DNA from: Comamonas testosteroni
Lineage (GTDB): Bacteria; Pseudomonadota; Gammaproteobacteria; Burkholderiales; Burkholderiaceae_C
NCBI RefSeq assembly: GCF_000761245.1
Contig: NZ_AWOR01000045.1
Span: forward strand, 62,001-126,000
Direction: 5' to 3'
Length of the DNA stretch: 64,000 nucleotides
Shown in pieces: positions 46,594 to 55,924 of the stretch (positions are counted from its first letter, which is position 1; every line of letters begins with the position of its first letter). The notes under the pieces are model-generated. The model was not told the origin of the DNA, did not search any database, and saw only the letters and a list, made by a program, of their open reading frames with translations. Position numbers and translations under genes: made by a program.

Positions 46594-47238
46594 ACCTGAC
46601 GCATGCCGGTGCCGTGCCAGGCACCGGCTTCGAACAGGCATGCTCGCCCCCCGCGCTTGCCGGGTTCACGCCCTGGGCCACGGTCAGAGCGCAGCGTGAT
46701 CACGGCGGACAGGCCCAAGCGCGATGCGGCGCTTGTTGATCAGCGCCAAGCCAAGTCAGGCCAAACCAAGCCAGACCAGACCAAGACCAAGCCCATTCCT
46801 TCGCGGTGCTCCGGGCCTTGGCGGCATGACCGACGCCCATGTCCGCGCCCCGTGTCGATGCAGTTTGGCAACCCGGATGCAGGCCGCTATCACAGGCAAT
46901 CCGCGCCTCCTTGTTTAATAGGCGATCAGATACCGAATAAAAAGCCGCCTATTTCCTCGTTTGTCATCTTCCGGACAGATTCACAATACATGCACCAGCG
47001 GAATCCGGCCTGATGCAATGTCAGCCCCCACCCGGCACTCCGAGTCATCCCGAAGGACGGCAGGGCAGTAAGGGAAATCCTACATGTGTGCCTGTAAAAC
47101 CAGACCGGCGATACCGACGCTCCCCGACTTCAGTTCGATCAAGGCTTGAAACACAATTCATTTCAACAGATCGAAACACTTTTAACGTCTTGTTTATGTG
47201 TGCCGTGACGGTCTGTCGAGATTGAAAGGACTGGACCC
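46594..47238. other. 645-bp region upstream of flhDC
   Basis: No gene that I can support: short open frames here have no ribosome sites and no recognisable product. It contains a degenerate 5-bp tandem repeat (46746-46790), then an AT-richer stretch from about 46910 that presumably carries the flhDC promoter and long leader. I could not fix -35 and -10 boxes. GAAAGGA at 47224-47230 is the flhD ribosome site. Confidence 0.55.
46746..46790 (+). repeat. degenerate pentanucleotide tandem repeat
   Basis: About eight units in a 5-bp register: CCAAG CCAAG TCAGG CCAAA, then CCAAG CCAGA CCAGA CCAAG, followed by ACCAAGCCC. It lies about 450 bp upstream of flhD. Confidence 0.6.
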
Positions 47239-47565
47239 ATGAACAACGAACAACTGCTTGCCGAGATCCGCGAAGCCAACCTCACCTATCTGATGCTGGC
47301 CCAGACCCTGATCCGCCAGGACAAGGCCGAGGCCGTGTTCCGTCTGGGTCTGAACGAAGAGTCCTGCGAACTGCTGGGCTCGCTGTCTTCGGCCCAGGTG
47401 CTCAAGCTGGCATCGCGCAACACCTTGCTGGCCAGCTTCCGTGCCGATGACGAAATGGTCTGGAGCCTGCTGACCAATCACAGCAGCAACAAGATCGGCA
47501 ACGCCGCCACCAATACGCTGCACGCCAACATCCTGATGGCCAGCCGTGTCTCCGAAGTGCTCTGA
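47239..47565 (+). CDS. flhD: flagellar transcriptional regulator FlhD
   Basis: Subunit of the FlhD4C2 master activator of class II flagellar genes, 108 aa. Seen: the helical dimer core ANLTYLMLAQTLIRQDKAEAVFRLGL, LSSAQVLKLASRNTLLASFR and the C-terminal region involved in DNA contact. The length is typical. A GAAAGGA ribosome site precedes it. It lies 38 bp upstream of flhC. Confidence 0.96.
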   Translation: MNNEQLLAEIREANLTYLMLAQTLIRQDKAEAVFRLGLNEESCELLGSLSSAQVLKLASRNTLLASFRADDEMVWSLLTNHSSNKIGNAATNTLHANILMASRVSEVL

Positions 47566-47603
47566 GCACCCGCTAGCGACTACCTGGTTTTAAGGAGAGA
47601 TTG

Positions 47604-48155
47604 ATGCCCGCCGCCAAGACTGCCACCAAAAGCGTTCTGAACGAATCCAAGCAAATCGAGCGCGCCGCCATGCTCATCGAGATGGGCGCCCGCATGCAGG
47701 TGCTGGAGTCCGAGACCACGCTGTCTTATGAACGCCTGATCCGGCTGTACAAGGAAATCTCGGGCAAGTCTCCTTCCAAGGGCCAGCTGCCGTTTTCCAC
47801 GGACTGGTTTCTGACCTGGCAGGAAAACATCCACAGCTCGCTGTTCCTCAATATCTACGAATACCTGTCCAAGGGCGTGGAGCTGGACTCGGCCGAGCAG
47901 CTGACCAAGGCCTACCGCCTCTATACCGAACAGATTCAGGCGGCCGAGCTCGAGGTGCTGCTGTCCTTTACCCGTGCCTGGCGCCTGGTGAAGTTTGTCG
48001 ATGCACAGATGCTGACGCGCACGCAATGCTCGGTCTGCAAGGGCCAGTTCGTGACCGAGCCTTACGAGAATGCGCGCCACTACCAGTGCGGTTTGTGCAA
48101 TCCTCCCGCGCGCGCCGGCAAGAGCAAGGCGGCTGGATCCTTGATGCTTCACTAA
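47604..48155 (+). CDS. flhC: flagellar transcriptional regulator FlhC
   Basis: DNA-binding partner of FlhD, 183 aa from the ATG at 47604 with AAGGAG six bases upstream. Seen: an N-terminal helical domain (AAMLIEMGARMQVLESETTLSYERLIRLYKE) and the C-terminal zinc site with Cys142, Cys145, Cys162 and Cys165 (QCSVCKG, YQCGLCN). The motAB or che genes that often follow flhDC are absent; instead the stop codon is followed by two types of dispersed repeat and then convergent ppc. Confidence 0.96.
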   Translation: MPAAKTATKSVLNESKQIERAAMLIEMGARMQVLESETTLSYERLIRLYKEISGKSPSKGQLPFSTDWFLTWQENIHSSLFLNIYEYLSKGVELDSAEQLTKAYRLYTEQIQAAELEVLLSFTRAWRLVKFVDAQMLTRTQCSVCKGQFVTEPYENARHYQCGLCNPPARAGKSKAAGSLMLH

Positions 48156-48256
48156 CCCCCTGAGCGGCTGCGCCGCTTCCCCCTGAGGGGGACGGCAGCC
48201 TCGCTGCGCGGCGGCGCTTGCTCGCTGCCTCTGGCCTGGAGCACGCCAGTTTTAAA
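48156..48256 (+). repeat. GC-rich dispersed repeat, family B, copy 1
   Basis: Starts at the base after the flhC stop codon with CCCCCTGAGCGGCTGCGCCG, contains CCCCCTGAGGGGG, and ends with CACGCCAGTTTTAAA. Short internal palindromes could fold as hairpins. Confidence 0.75.
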
Positions 48257-48260
48257 CTCA

Positions 48261-48350
48261 ACTTTCATAGCTGACAGCACCATACGAAAAAGGGTTTGAA
48301 GCATTTATTTGCCTCAAACCCTTTATGCGTTGGCGCAGGCAGCTACTAAA
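48261..48350 (+). repeat. dispersed palindromic repeat, family A, copy 6 (long form)
   Basis: ACTTTCATAGCTGACAGC followed by a stem AAAGGGTTTGA / CTCAAACCCTTT. About 80 percent identical by eye to the copy at 48477-48562. Confidence 0.8.
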
Positions 48351-48476
48351 GTTGCAACCTACTCTCCTGTGATCTGCTGCGGCGCTTTCAGCGTGTCCGG
48401 CCTTGATGGCTGCGAAGCAGCGACAGCGCTTGCTGGATGCCTCGCTTTTGGAGCATGCCTGCTTGAAGGCCCTTCA
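48351..48476. other. spacer between the two long repeat copies
   Basis: Contains no supportable gene; an 82-codon open frame crossing it runs through both repeats and has no ribosome site. Confidence 0.5.
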
Positions 48477-48562
48477 ACTTTCATAGCTTGCAGCGCCATA
48501 CAACAAAGGGTTTTAAGCATTTATCTACCTAAAACCCTTTATTTATTGGCGATATAAGCTCC
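48477..48562 (+). repeat. dispersed palindromic repeat, family A, copy 7 (long form)
   Basis: ACTTTCATAGCTTGCAGC followed by stem AAAGGGTTTTA / TAAAACCCTTT and an AT-rich tail. On the minus strand the stem lies just downstream of the ppc stop and could end that transcript. Confidence 0.8.
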
Positions 48563-48588
48563 TTATTTAGGAGCATCCGCTGACAGCC

Positions 48589-51438
48589 TCACCCCGTGTT
48601 GCGCACTCCGGCGGCAATGCCGTTGATGGACAGATGGATGCCGTTCTTGACCCTGTCGTCGGTCTGTCCTGCACGCCAGCGGCGCACCAGCTCCACCTGC
48701 AGGTGGTTGAGCGGATCGATATAGGGGAAGCGGTGGCGGATGGAACGCGCCAGCGCCGAGTTGTGCTCCAGGCGCTGCTTGTCGCCCGTGATCTGGTTGA
48801 GCGCCTCCACCGTGCTGTGCCACTCGGCCTCGATCGCACCGAAGATGCGGCGGCGCAAGCGCGTGTCGGTCACCAGCTCGCTGTAGCGCGAGGCCAGGTT
48901 CAGGTCGCTCTTGGCCAGCACCATGTCCATATTCGAGAGCAGGGTGCGGAAGAACGGCCACTGGCGGTACATCTTCTGCAGCAGTGCCAGTTGCGCCTTG
49001 GCATCCTTGCCCGGACGGTGGATGAAGGCCTGGATCGCCGAGCCGAAGCCGTACCAGCCAGGCAGCGTCAGGCGGCACTGGCCCCAGCTGAAGCCCCAGG
49101 GAATGGCGCGCAGGTCCTCGATGGCCTGGGTCGCCTTGCGCGATGCGGGGCGCGAGCCGATATTGAGTTCGGCGATCTCGCGAATCGGCGTGCTGCTGAA
49201 GAAGTAATTGGTAAAGCCCGGAGTCTCGTAGACCAGCGCGCGGTAGGCCGCCATGCTGGCTTCGGACAGAAACGCCGCGGCCTCCAGGAAGGCCTTGGTC
49301 GCGGGCTTGGTCGGCTGCAACAGCGTGGCCTCCAGCGTGGCGGCCACCAGGGTTTCCAGGTTGCGGCGCCCGATCTCGGGGTTGGCGTATTTGGAGGCGA
49401 TGACCTCACCCTGCTCGGTCAGGCGGATCTGACCGCGCACCGTGCCCGGCGGCTGCGCCAGAATGGCCTGATAGCTGGGGCCGCCGCCACGTCCCACGGT
49501 GCCGCCGCGGCCATGGAACATGCGCAGCCGGATGCCGTAGTGGTCGGCCAGATCGTCAAACAGATCGACCAGCGCAATCTCGGCCCGGTACAGCTCCCAG
49601 TTGCTGGTGAAGATGCCGCCATCCTTGTTGCTGTCGCTGTAGCCCAGCATGATGTCCTGCTCGCCGCCGCTTTTCCGGACCAGCTCGGCAATGCCGGGCA
49701 ACTGGTAGTAGCGGCGCATGATGGGCGCGGCATTGCGCAGATCCTCGATGGTCTCGAACAGCGGCACCACGATGAGATCGCATTGCGCACCGTCCTGCAG
49801 CGTGCCGCGCAGCAGGCCCACTTCTTTTTGCAGCAGCAGCACCTCGAGCAGGTCGCTCACGGTCTCGGTGTGGCTGATGATGCAATGGCGAATCGCCTCG
49901 CCGCCCAGGCGCTCGCGCAGGCGCTTGGCGGTCTCGAAGATGGCCAGTTCGCTGCGCGTGTGATCGCCGTAGTCGCCGCCCATCACTCGCAGGGGGCGTG
50001 CGTCTTCGAGCAGGCGCACCAGCAGCGCGCATTTGGCGTCTTCTTCGAGAAGGCTGTAGTCGAGCTCGACCTTGGCGACCGAGAGCAGCTCGCGCACCAC
50101 TTCCTCATGCTTGTCCGAGCTTTGGCGCAGGTCCACCGTGGACAGATAGAAGCCGAAGACCCGCACGGCACGCATTAGCGGGCGCAGGCGCTGCGGCGCC
50201 AGGGCATCGCCGTGGTAGCGCGACAGCGAGTCGTCGATGATCTGCAGATCGGCCAGAAACGCGTCGGCCGATGCATAGGCATTCTGGGGCGCCACGGCGT
50301 GGCGTGCCGCCTCGCCGCCCGTCAGCTGCTTGAGCGTCGCGGCCAGCCGCGCATAGATGCCCGTCAGCGCCCGGCGATATGGCTCGTCGCTGCGGTGCAC
50401 ATTGTGGTCGGGCGAGGCATCGGCCAGCGCCTGCATCTCGGGCGTGATATCCACCAGATTGGCCGACAGCGACAGCTCGCCGCCCAGATAGTGCACCTCG
50501 CGCAGATAGTGACGCAGCGCCACGTCGGCCTGACGCGTCAGGGCCAGCTCCAGGCTCTCGGCCGTCACAAAGGGGTTGCCGTCGCGGTCGCCGCCTATCC
50601 ATTGGCCCATGCGCAAAAAGCTCTGCTCGGGCAGCTTCTCGCCCAGCTCCTGCTCCAGCTGCTCGTAGATCTTGGGGATCTCCTGCAAAAACGTGGCTTC
50701 GTAATAGGACAGAGCGTTCTCGATCTCGTCGGCCACCGTGAGCTTGGAATGGCGCAGCAGCCGCGTCTGCCAAAGCTGGGCCACGCAGGCACGCAGTTGC
50801 GCCTCCACCCGGGTCAGCTCGCGCGGGGTGAGCGCATCCTTGGCACTGTTGTAGAGCTGGGCGCGCATCAGGATGTCGTCGCGCTCGGCCAGCAACTGTG
50901 CAATGCGACGCTCGGCCGCCAGAATGCTCTGGCGCTGCACCTCGGTGGGGTGGGCCGTCAGCACGGGAGAAATGAAACTCTTGGCCAGCGTGTCGACCAC
51001 GGTGGCAGTCGAAATGCCCGCCCAGCGCAGGCGTGCCAGTGCCACCTCGATGCTGCCCTCCTGCGTGTTGCCGGCGCGCTCGTGCACGGCACGGCGGCGG
51101 ATGTGGTGGCGGTCTTCGGCCAGATTGGCCAGGTGCGAGAAATAGGTGAAGGCGCGAATCACGCTCACCGTCTGATCGCTGGACAGTCCCTTGAGCAGCT
51201 TCTTGAGCGCCTTGTCGGCCGCTTCGTCGGCATCGCGCCTGAAGGCCACCGAGAGCTGGCGCACCTGCTCGACCAGTTCGTAGGCCGCTCCACCTTCCTG
51301 CTCGCGAATCACATCGCCCAGAATGCGCCCCAGCAGCCGGATGTCCTCGATCAGCGGCAAATCCTTGTCGGTCTTGCGTGCCGGCTTGTCGCCATGTTTG
51401 TCTGCATGTGCGGCGCTCTTGGGGCGGGCGGAAGGCAT
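48589..51438 (-). CDS. ppc: phosphoenolpyruvate carboxylase
   Basis: Anaplerotic enzyme of 949 aa making oxaloacetate from PEP and bicarbonate. Seen: [12 protein letters not shown] with catalytic His163, [32 protein letters not shown] with the conserved Lys, [19 protein letters not shown] with the flexible-loop Arg residues, and the C terminus GVRNTG (the NTG end is invariant in PEPC). The length is a little above E. coli because of a basic N-terminal extension ([22 protein letters not shown]). It is divergent from hemC with 78 bp between starts. Confidence 0.97.
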   Translation of the reverse strand: MPSARPKSAAHADKHGDKPARKTDKDLPLIEDIRLLGRILGDVIREQEGGAAYELVEQVRQLSVAFRRDADEAADKALKKLLKGLSSDQTVSVIRAFTYFSHLANLAEDRHHIRRRAVHERAGNTQEGSIEVALARLRWAGISTATVVDTLAKSFISPVLTAHPTEVQRQSILAAERRIAQLLAERDDILMRAQLYNSAKDALTPRELTRVEAQLRACVAQLWQTRLLRHSKLTVADEIENALSYYEATFLQEIPKIYEQLEQELGEKLPEQSFLRMGQWIGGDRDGNPFVTAESLELALTRQADVALRHYLREVHYLGGELSLSANLVDITPEMQALADASPDHNVHRSDEPYRRALTGIYARLAATLKQLTGGEAARHAVAPQNAYASADAFLADLQIIDDSLSRYHGDALAPQRLRPLMRAVRVFGFYLSTVDLRQSSDKHEEVVRELLSVAKVELDYSLLEEDAKCALLVRLLEDARPLRVMGGDYGDHTRSELAIFETAKRLRERLGGEAIRHCIISHTETVSDLLEVLLLQKEVGLLRGTLQDGAQCDLIVVPLFETIEDLRNAAPIMRRYYQLPGIAELVRKSGGEQDIMLGYSDSNKDGGIFTSNWELYRAEIALVDLFDDLADHYGIRLRMFHGRGGTVGRGGGPSYQAILAQPPGTVRGQIRLTEQGEVIASKYANPEIGRRNLETLVAATLEATLLQPTKPATKAFLEAAAFLSEASMAAYRALVYETPGFTNYFFSSTPIREIAELNIGSRPASRKATQAIEDLRAIPWGFSWGQCRLTLPGWYGFGSAIQAFIHRPGKDAKAQLALLQKMYRQWPFFRTLLSNMDMVLAKSDLNLASRYSELVTDTRLRRRIFGAIEAEWHSTVEALNQITGDKQRLEHNSALARSIRHRFPYIDPLNHLQVELVRRWRAGQTDDRVKNGIHLSINGIAAGVRNTG

Positions 51439-51516
51439 GAACTATTCTCCTTGGGCACGGTGTAAGGCAACTTGCCATGCTAGCATTCCCTGTTACCCGC
51501 TTGAGACCGCGCCGTC

Positions 51517-52461
51517 ATGAAATTTTCTGCATCCTCACCCACATCCATCGTCATTGCCACACGTGAGAGCCAGCTGGCCATGTGGCAGGCCGAGCATGTG
51601 CAGGCGATCTTGCGCGGCCGCGGCCACAGCGTCGATCTGCTGGGGATGACGACCAAGGGCGATCAGATTCTGGACCGTGCCCTGTCCAAGGTGGGCGGCA
51701 AGGGCCTGTTCGTCAAGGAGCTGGAAGTGGCTCTCGAGGAAGGCCGCGCCGACCTGGCCGTGCACTCCTTGAAGGATGTGCCCATGGAGCTGCCCGAGGG
51801 CTTTGTGCTGGCTTGCGTGATGACGCGCGAAGACCCGCGCGATGCCTTTGTCTCCAACCGGTATGCATCGCTGGACGAGCTGCCCCAGGGTGCCGTGGTG
51901 GGCACCTCCAGCCTGCGTCGCCAGGCCCTGCTGCAGGCGCTGCGCCCCGACCTCAAGATCGAGGCCCTGCGCGGCAATGTCAACACCCGTTTGCGCAAGC
52001 TCGACGAAGGCCAGTACGACGCCATCGTGCTCGCCGCTGCAGGCCTGATGCGCCTGGAGATGAGCGAGCGCATCCGCGCCCGCTTCGATCCGGCCCAGGT
52101 GCTGCCCGCTGCCGGTCAGGGCGCATTGGGCATCGAGGTGCGCGCCGACCGTCAGGACATCATCGACGCCCTGGCTCCGCTGGCCCATATGCCCACCTGG
52201 CTGACCGTGACTGCCGAGCGCGCCGTCAGCCGCTGCATGGGCGGCAGCTGCTCCATGCCGCTGGCCGCATACGGCCGCTTTGAAGGCGACACCCTGCACA
52301 TGGATGCGGCCTGGGGCGATATGGAAGGCGACAAGGGTCTGGTGCGCGTGCAGGCCAGCGCCCAAGTCACGGACTTTGCCAGCGCCAACGCCCTGGGCGA
52401 GCAACTGGCCGCGCAGCTGCAAGCGGCGGGCGCCGTGCCTGCGGCCCCCAAGCAGGACTGA
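51517..52461 (+). CDS. hemC: porphobilinogen deaminase (hydroxymethylbilane synthase)
   Basis: Haem-pathway enzyme of 314 aa that joins four porphobilinogen units. Seen: [41 protein letters not shown], catalytic Asp87 in HSLKDVP, and Cys245 in GGSCSMPLA, which holds the dipyrromethane cofactor. Normal length. First gene of the hemC-hemD-hemX-hemY group, 13 bp before hemD. Confidence 0.97.
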   Translation: MKFSASSPTSIVIATRESQLAMWQAEHVQAILRGRGHSVDLLGMTTKGDQILDRALSKVGGKGLFVKELEVALEEGRADLAVHSLKDVPMELPEGFVLACVMTREDPRDAFVSNRYASLDELPQGAVVGTSSLRRQALLQALRPDLKIEALRGNVNTRLRKLDEGQYDAIVLAAAGLMRLEMSERIRARFDPAQVLPAAGQGALGIEVRADRQDIIDALAPLAHMPTWLTVTAERAVSRCMGGSCSMPLAAYGRFEGDTLHMDAAWGDMEGDKGLVRVQASAQVTDFASANALGEQLAAQLQAAGAVPAAPKQD

Positions 52462-52474
52462 GCCGCGCCTGCCG

Positions 52475-53320
52475 ATGCGCCGCATTCTGGTCACCCGCCC
52501 CTTGCATGATGCAAAACCATGGGTTGATGCGTTTCGCGCCCGCGGCCTGCAGGCCGAGGCCTTGCCGCTGATAGGCATAGGGCCTTGCACCGATCCGGCG
52601 GCCCGCCAGGCCCTGCTGAGGGCGCGCCAGCTGGCGCTGAAGTCAGGCCACTACCGCGCCGTGATGTTTGTCAGCGGCAATGCGGCGCAGTATTTCTTTG
52701 CGCCTAGCTCACCTCAAACAAATATTGGTCAAGCGTTACTGGCTCCTGATACAAGAGCATGGACTCCGGGTCCGGGTACGGAGCGTGCCTTGCTGGAGCT
52801 CGGGTTGAGCTCCCGCCAGATCGACGGCCCCTGCCCCGATGCCGCCCAGTTCGAGTCCGAAGCGCTGTGGCAGAACGTGCAGGGCCAGGTTCGAGCCGGC
52901 GACCGCGTGCTGATCGTGCGCGGCACCAGCCCGGCGACCGCCCCCGTCGCCGGCAATGCCGACACACCAATGCCGTCCATACAAGGCGCAGGCCGTGACT
53001 GGCTGGCAGCCCGGCTGCGCGAAGCCGGAGCCGAGGTGGAACTGCTGGCCGTTTATGAGCGCCAGCTTCCCTGCTGGACGGCGCAGCAGCTGGATATCGC
53101 GCGACAGGCCGCCAGCGACGGCAGCCTGTGGCTGTTCAGCAGCTCGGAAGCTGTTGCCAACCTGCAACAGCTGCTACCCCAGCAGCAATGGCACTCGGGG
53201 TTAGCGCTCACCACCCATGAGCGCATTGCCAGCAAAGCACTTTCAGCTGGTTTCGGTCGGGTTTTGCACAGTCGCCCAAGTCTGAACGATGTGGTGGCGT
53301 CTATAGAATCGGTTCTATGA
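52475..53320 (+). CDS. hemD: uroporphyrinogen-III synthase
   Basis: Enzyme of 281 aa that closes and inverts ring D of hydroxymethylbilane. HemD is poorly conserved; seen are the start MRRILVTRPLHDAKPWVDAFRARGLQAEALPLIGI, MFVSGNAAQYFF, the hinge GPGTERALLELG, RVLIVRG and VYERQLPCW, with SSEAVANL near the end. I chose the ATG at 52475 for this conserved start. It overlaps hemX by ATGA. Confidence 0.94.
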   Translation: MRRILVTRPLHDAKPWVDAFRARGLQAEALPLIGIGPCTDPAARQALLRARQLALKSGHYRAVMFVSGNAAQYFFAPSSPQTNIGQALLAPDTRAWTPGPGTERALLELGLSSRQIDGPCPDAAQFESEALWQNVQGQVRAGDRVLIVRGTSPATAPVAGNADTPMPSIQGAGRDWLAARLREAGAEVELLAVYERQLPCWTAQQLDIARQAASDGSLWLFSSSEAVANLQQLLPQQQWHSGLALTTHERIASKALSAGFGRVLHSRPSLNDVVASIESVL

Positions 53321-54432
53321 GCTCCGATGCCATCCCCACCTCCGACAAGCAACCCATAGCCCCACCGCCCAACCAGGACCATTCCGTGCCCACTCAGAGC
53401 GGGCGTGGTGCACCCACGGCTCTGGTGCTGACGCTGGGAGCGGTGGCTGCCGCAGCCCTGGTCGCCTGCGGCATGCTGTGGCAGCGCGTGGGCAATATGC
53501 AGGAGCAACTGGCACGTCAGTCGGCGCAGTCCGGCGCGCAGTCGGTGGAGGCTCGCACCCTGGCCAAGGACGCTCAAGATCTGGCTCGCGACAGCGCAGC
53601 GCGTGTCTCCGTGATGGAGGCGCGTGTGGCCGAACTCAACCTGCAACGCAACCAGCTCGAAGAGCTGATGCAAAGCATGTCGCGCTCGCGCGATGAAAAC
53701 CTGGTGGCCGATATCGAATCCTCGGTACGCATGGCCCAGCAACAGGCTGAACTCTCGGGCAGCCTGCAGCCGATGGTAGCGAGCCTCAAATCGGCCAGAA
53801 AGCGCGTGGAAAGCACGGCCCAGCCGCGTCTGGCTCCCGTTGTGCGAGCCATTGATCTGGATCTGGACAAGCTCTCGCGCATGAGCGTGACGGACACCAC
53901 GGGGGTGCTCAGTCGTATCGAAGACCTGATTCGCCAAGTGGACGACCTGGCTCTTATCAACGATGTGGGTCGCCCGCGTGCGCGCGATGCTCAGCCCCGC
54001 AAGACGGCGGCCGCTCATGACACGCCCGAGGACGCCAGTCTCTCCCTCACTCAATGGGCCTGGTGGCAGGGCCAGGGTCAGCGGGTCTGGGACTCCTTCA
54101 AGGATGGCGCGGCCGATCTGGTGCGCGTGCGCCGCATCGATCACCCCGAGGTGGCCCTGCTGGCCCCCGAGCAGGGCTATTTCCTGCGCGAGAACCTCAA
54201 GCTGCAACTGCTCAACGCCCGTCTGGCCCTGCTGTCGCGCCAGTGGGAGTCGGCGCGCGCCGACCTGAGCGCTGCAGGCACCTTGCTCAACAAATACTTT
54301 GACGCACGCTCACGGCGCACCCAGATCGCCCAGGCGCAGTTGCAGCAGATTCAGGCCAATCTGCATACTGGCGGACGCGTAGAGCTTGAAGACACGCTGA
54401 ACGCTCTGACCACAGCGGCCGCCGGCCGCTAA
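53317..54432 (+). CDS. hemX: HemX-family membrane protein
   Basis: Protein of 371 aa encoded between hemD and hemY in many beta- and gammaproteobacteria. Seen: a Pro-rich cytoplasmic N terminus, one membrane helix about 34-54 (ALVLTLGAVAAAALVACGML), a long coiled coil about 57-125, then a helical C-terminal domain with SLTQWAWWQGQGQRVWDSFKDG and QGYFLRENLKLQLLNARLALLSRQ, the HemX signature. Older annotations call it uroporphyrin-III methyltransferase, but the enzyme motifs are absent; it is probably a scaffold for haem synthesis. Confidence 0.93.
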   Translation: MSSDAIPTSDKQPIAPPPNQDHSVPTQSGRGAPTALVLTLGAVAAAALVACGMLWQRVGNMQEQLARQSAQSGAQSVEARTLAKDAQDLARDSAARVSVMEARVAELNLQRNQLEELMQSMSRSRDENLVADIESSVRMAQQQAELSGSLQPMVASLKSARKRVESTAQPRLAPVVRAIDLDLDKLSRMSVTDTTGVLSRIEDLIRQVDDLALINDVGRPRARDAQPRKTAAAHDTPEDASLSLTQWAWWQGQGQRVWDSFKDGAADLVRVRRIDHPEVALLAPEQGYFLRENLKLQLLNARLALLSRQWESARADLSAAGTLLNKYFDARSRRTQIAQAQLQQIQANLHTGGRVELEDTLNALTTAAAGR

Positions 54433-54449
54433 TCGAGGAGGACACAGAG

Positions 54450-55760
54450 ATGCGCGCCGCCTTGTGGTTGATGGTTCTGTTTGCCGTGGCCGTGGCCATG
54501 GCACTGTTTGCCGGCAATAACCAGAGTTCGGTCACCTGGTTCTTGTCGCCCTACCGGGTGGACATGTCGCTGAACCTGGCCCTGGTTCTGCTCTTTCTGG
54601 CTTTCGTGCTGCTGTATGCCGCGCTGCGTGCACTGGCAGTGCTGCTGCAGATGCCGCACCAGGCACGCCGCTGGCGCATGCAGCAAAAAGAGCGTGGCAT
54701 GAACCAAAGCCTGCTCGAAGCACTCTCGCATCTGCAGGCCGGCCGCTTCTTGCGCGCCCGCAAATCGGCCCTGGCCGCCTTGTCCACCGAACAATCGCTG
54801 CGCGAAGCAAAGGCCGGCCTGCCCTATGGCGAGCGCCTGAACGCCACGGCCCACCTGATCGCCGCCGATGCCTCCCACGCCCTGCAGGATGCTGCCTTGC
54901 GCGACAAGCACTGGCAGCAGGCTCTGGACGTGCTGCCCATCCCCGGCAACACCCAGGACATGGAAATTCGCGAAGGCGCCCAGATGCGCGCAGCCCGCTG
55001 GGCACTGGACGACCGCGATGCCGCCGAATCTATTCGCCGCCTGGGCGAGTTGCCTCTGGGCGCTGGCCGTCGCACGATCGCCCTGCGCATCAAACTCAAG
55101 GCAGCACGCCTTTCCGGCGACACGCAGGCGGCGCTGGACACTGCCCGGCTGCTGGCCAAGCACCGCGCCTTCTCTCCCGCGGCCTCGGCCAGTGTGGTCC
55201 GCGGCCTGTTGCTGGCCAGCATCCGCGACGCACGTGACACTTCGTCGCTGCAGCAGTTCTGGCTGTCGCTGGACGAAGACGAGCGCGCCATGCCCGAAGT
55301 GGCCATCCCTGCCACGGAACGCCTGATCGAGTTGGGTGGCGAAGCCCAGCAGGCACGCGCCTGGCTGCTGCCCGTGTGGGAGCATTTACTGACCCAGCCC
55401 GGACCGCGCACGGAAACCCATCTGCCCAAGCTGGTGGAAGTGTTGCAGTCAAGCCTGGGCAAGCTGGATGGAGCCTGGCTCGCTCGCATGGAAGCCGCAG
55501 CCAATGCCAACCCGCGCGAGCCGCGCCTGCAATATCTGGCCGGCATGGCCTGCGTGCAGCGCGAGCTATGGGGCAAGGCCCAGCAGTTGCTGACCCGCGC
55601 CGCACCGCTGCTGCAAGACCCCCAACTGCGTACCCGCGCCTGGCAGCGTCTGGCGCTGATGGCCGAGCACCGTGGCGATATGGAGGCCTCGGCCATCGCC
55701 TGGAAGCTCGCAGCCCAGGCCATGGTGGTGCTACCGGACAATCCGGCGCAGGACGAATAG
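54450..55760 (+). CDS. hemY: HemY-family TPR membrane protein
   Basis: Protein of 436 aa with two N-terminal helices (about 4-20 and 43-62), followed by TPR-like helical repeats (SLLEALSHLQAGRFLRARKSALAAL, YLAGMACVQRELWGKAQQLLTRAA, AWQRLALMAEHRGDMEASAIAWKLA). This is the proteobacterial HemY, a haem-pathway scaffold, not the protoporphyrinogen oxidase HemY of Bacillus. Last gene of the hem group, 17 bp after hemX. Confidence 0.94.
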   Translation: MRAALWLMVLFAVAVAMALFAGNNQSSVTWFLSPYRVDMSLNLALVLLFLAFVLLYAALRALAVLLQMPHQARRWRMQQKERGMNQSLLEALSHLQAGRFLRARKSALAALSTEQSLREAKAGLPYGERLNATAHLIAADASHALQDAALRDKHWQQALDVLPIPGNTQDMEIREGAQMRAARWALDDRDAAESIRRLGELPLGAGRRTIALRIKLKAARLSGDTQAALDTARLLAKHRAFSPAASASVVRGLLLASIRDARDTSSLQQFWLSLDEDERAMPEVAIPATERLIELGGEAQQARAWLLPVWEHLLTQPGPRTETHLPKLVEVLQSSLGKLDGAWLARMEAAANANPREPRLQYLAGMACVQRELWGKAQQLLTRAAPLLQDPQLRTRAWQRLALMAEHRGDMEASAIAWKLAAQAMVVLPDNPAQDE

Positions 55761-55860
55761 GCGCGCTCCGACACGGCTCACAAGCAGCAGGGAAGCCGCG
55801 ACTGCGGCACGGAGTCAGGCGGGCACTGTGCGACCAACGACTCTGCTCTGGCCGAGCGCA

Positions 55861-55909
55861 AAACAAAAGGCCACAGCCGCCACGGCAAACCGCGAGCGAC
55901 CGTGGCCTC
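55861..55909 (-). terminator. probable terminator after the cytochrome c gene
   Basis: On the minus strand, AGGCCAC pairs with GTGGCCT around a long GC-rich loop and is followed by TTTGTTT. Confidence 0.55.
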
Positions 55910-55924
55910 TAGCCAGCTCTGGAG

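Noticed and set aside
46603..47013. Short open frame across the pentanucleotide repeat as a phase-variable gene
   Set aside because: No ribosome site, no recognisable product, and the repeat units are imperfect.
48309..48557. 82-codon open frame downstream of flhC
   Set aside because: It runs through two copies of a dispersed repeat, lacks a ribosome site and has no counterpart at other repeat copies.
48261..48562. CRISPR array or insertion sequence
   Set aside because: Only two long repeat units, no regular spacers, no transposase and no terminal repeats with target duplication.
53317..54432. Uroporphyrinogen-III C-methyltransferase activity for HemX
   Set aside because: The protein has a membrane helix and coiled coil but none of the SAM-dependent tetrapyrrole methylase motifs.
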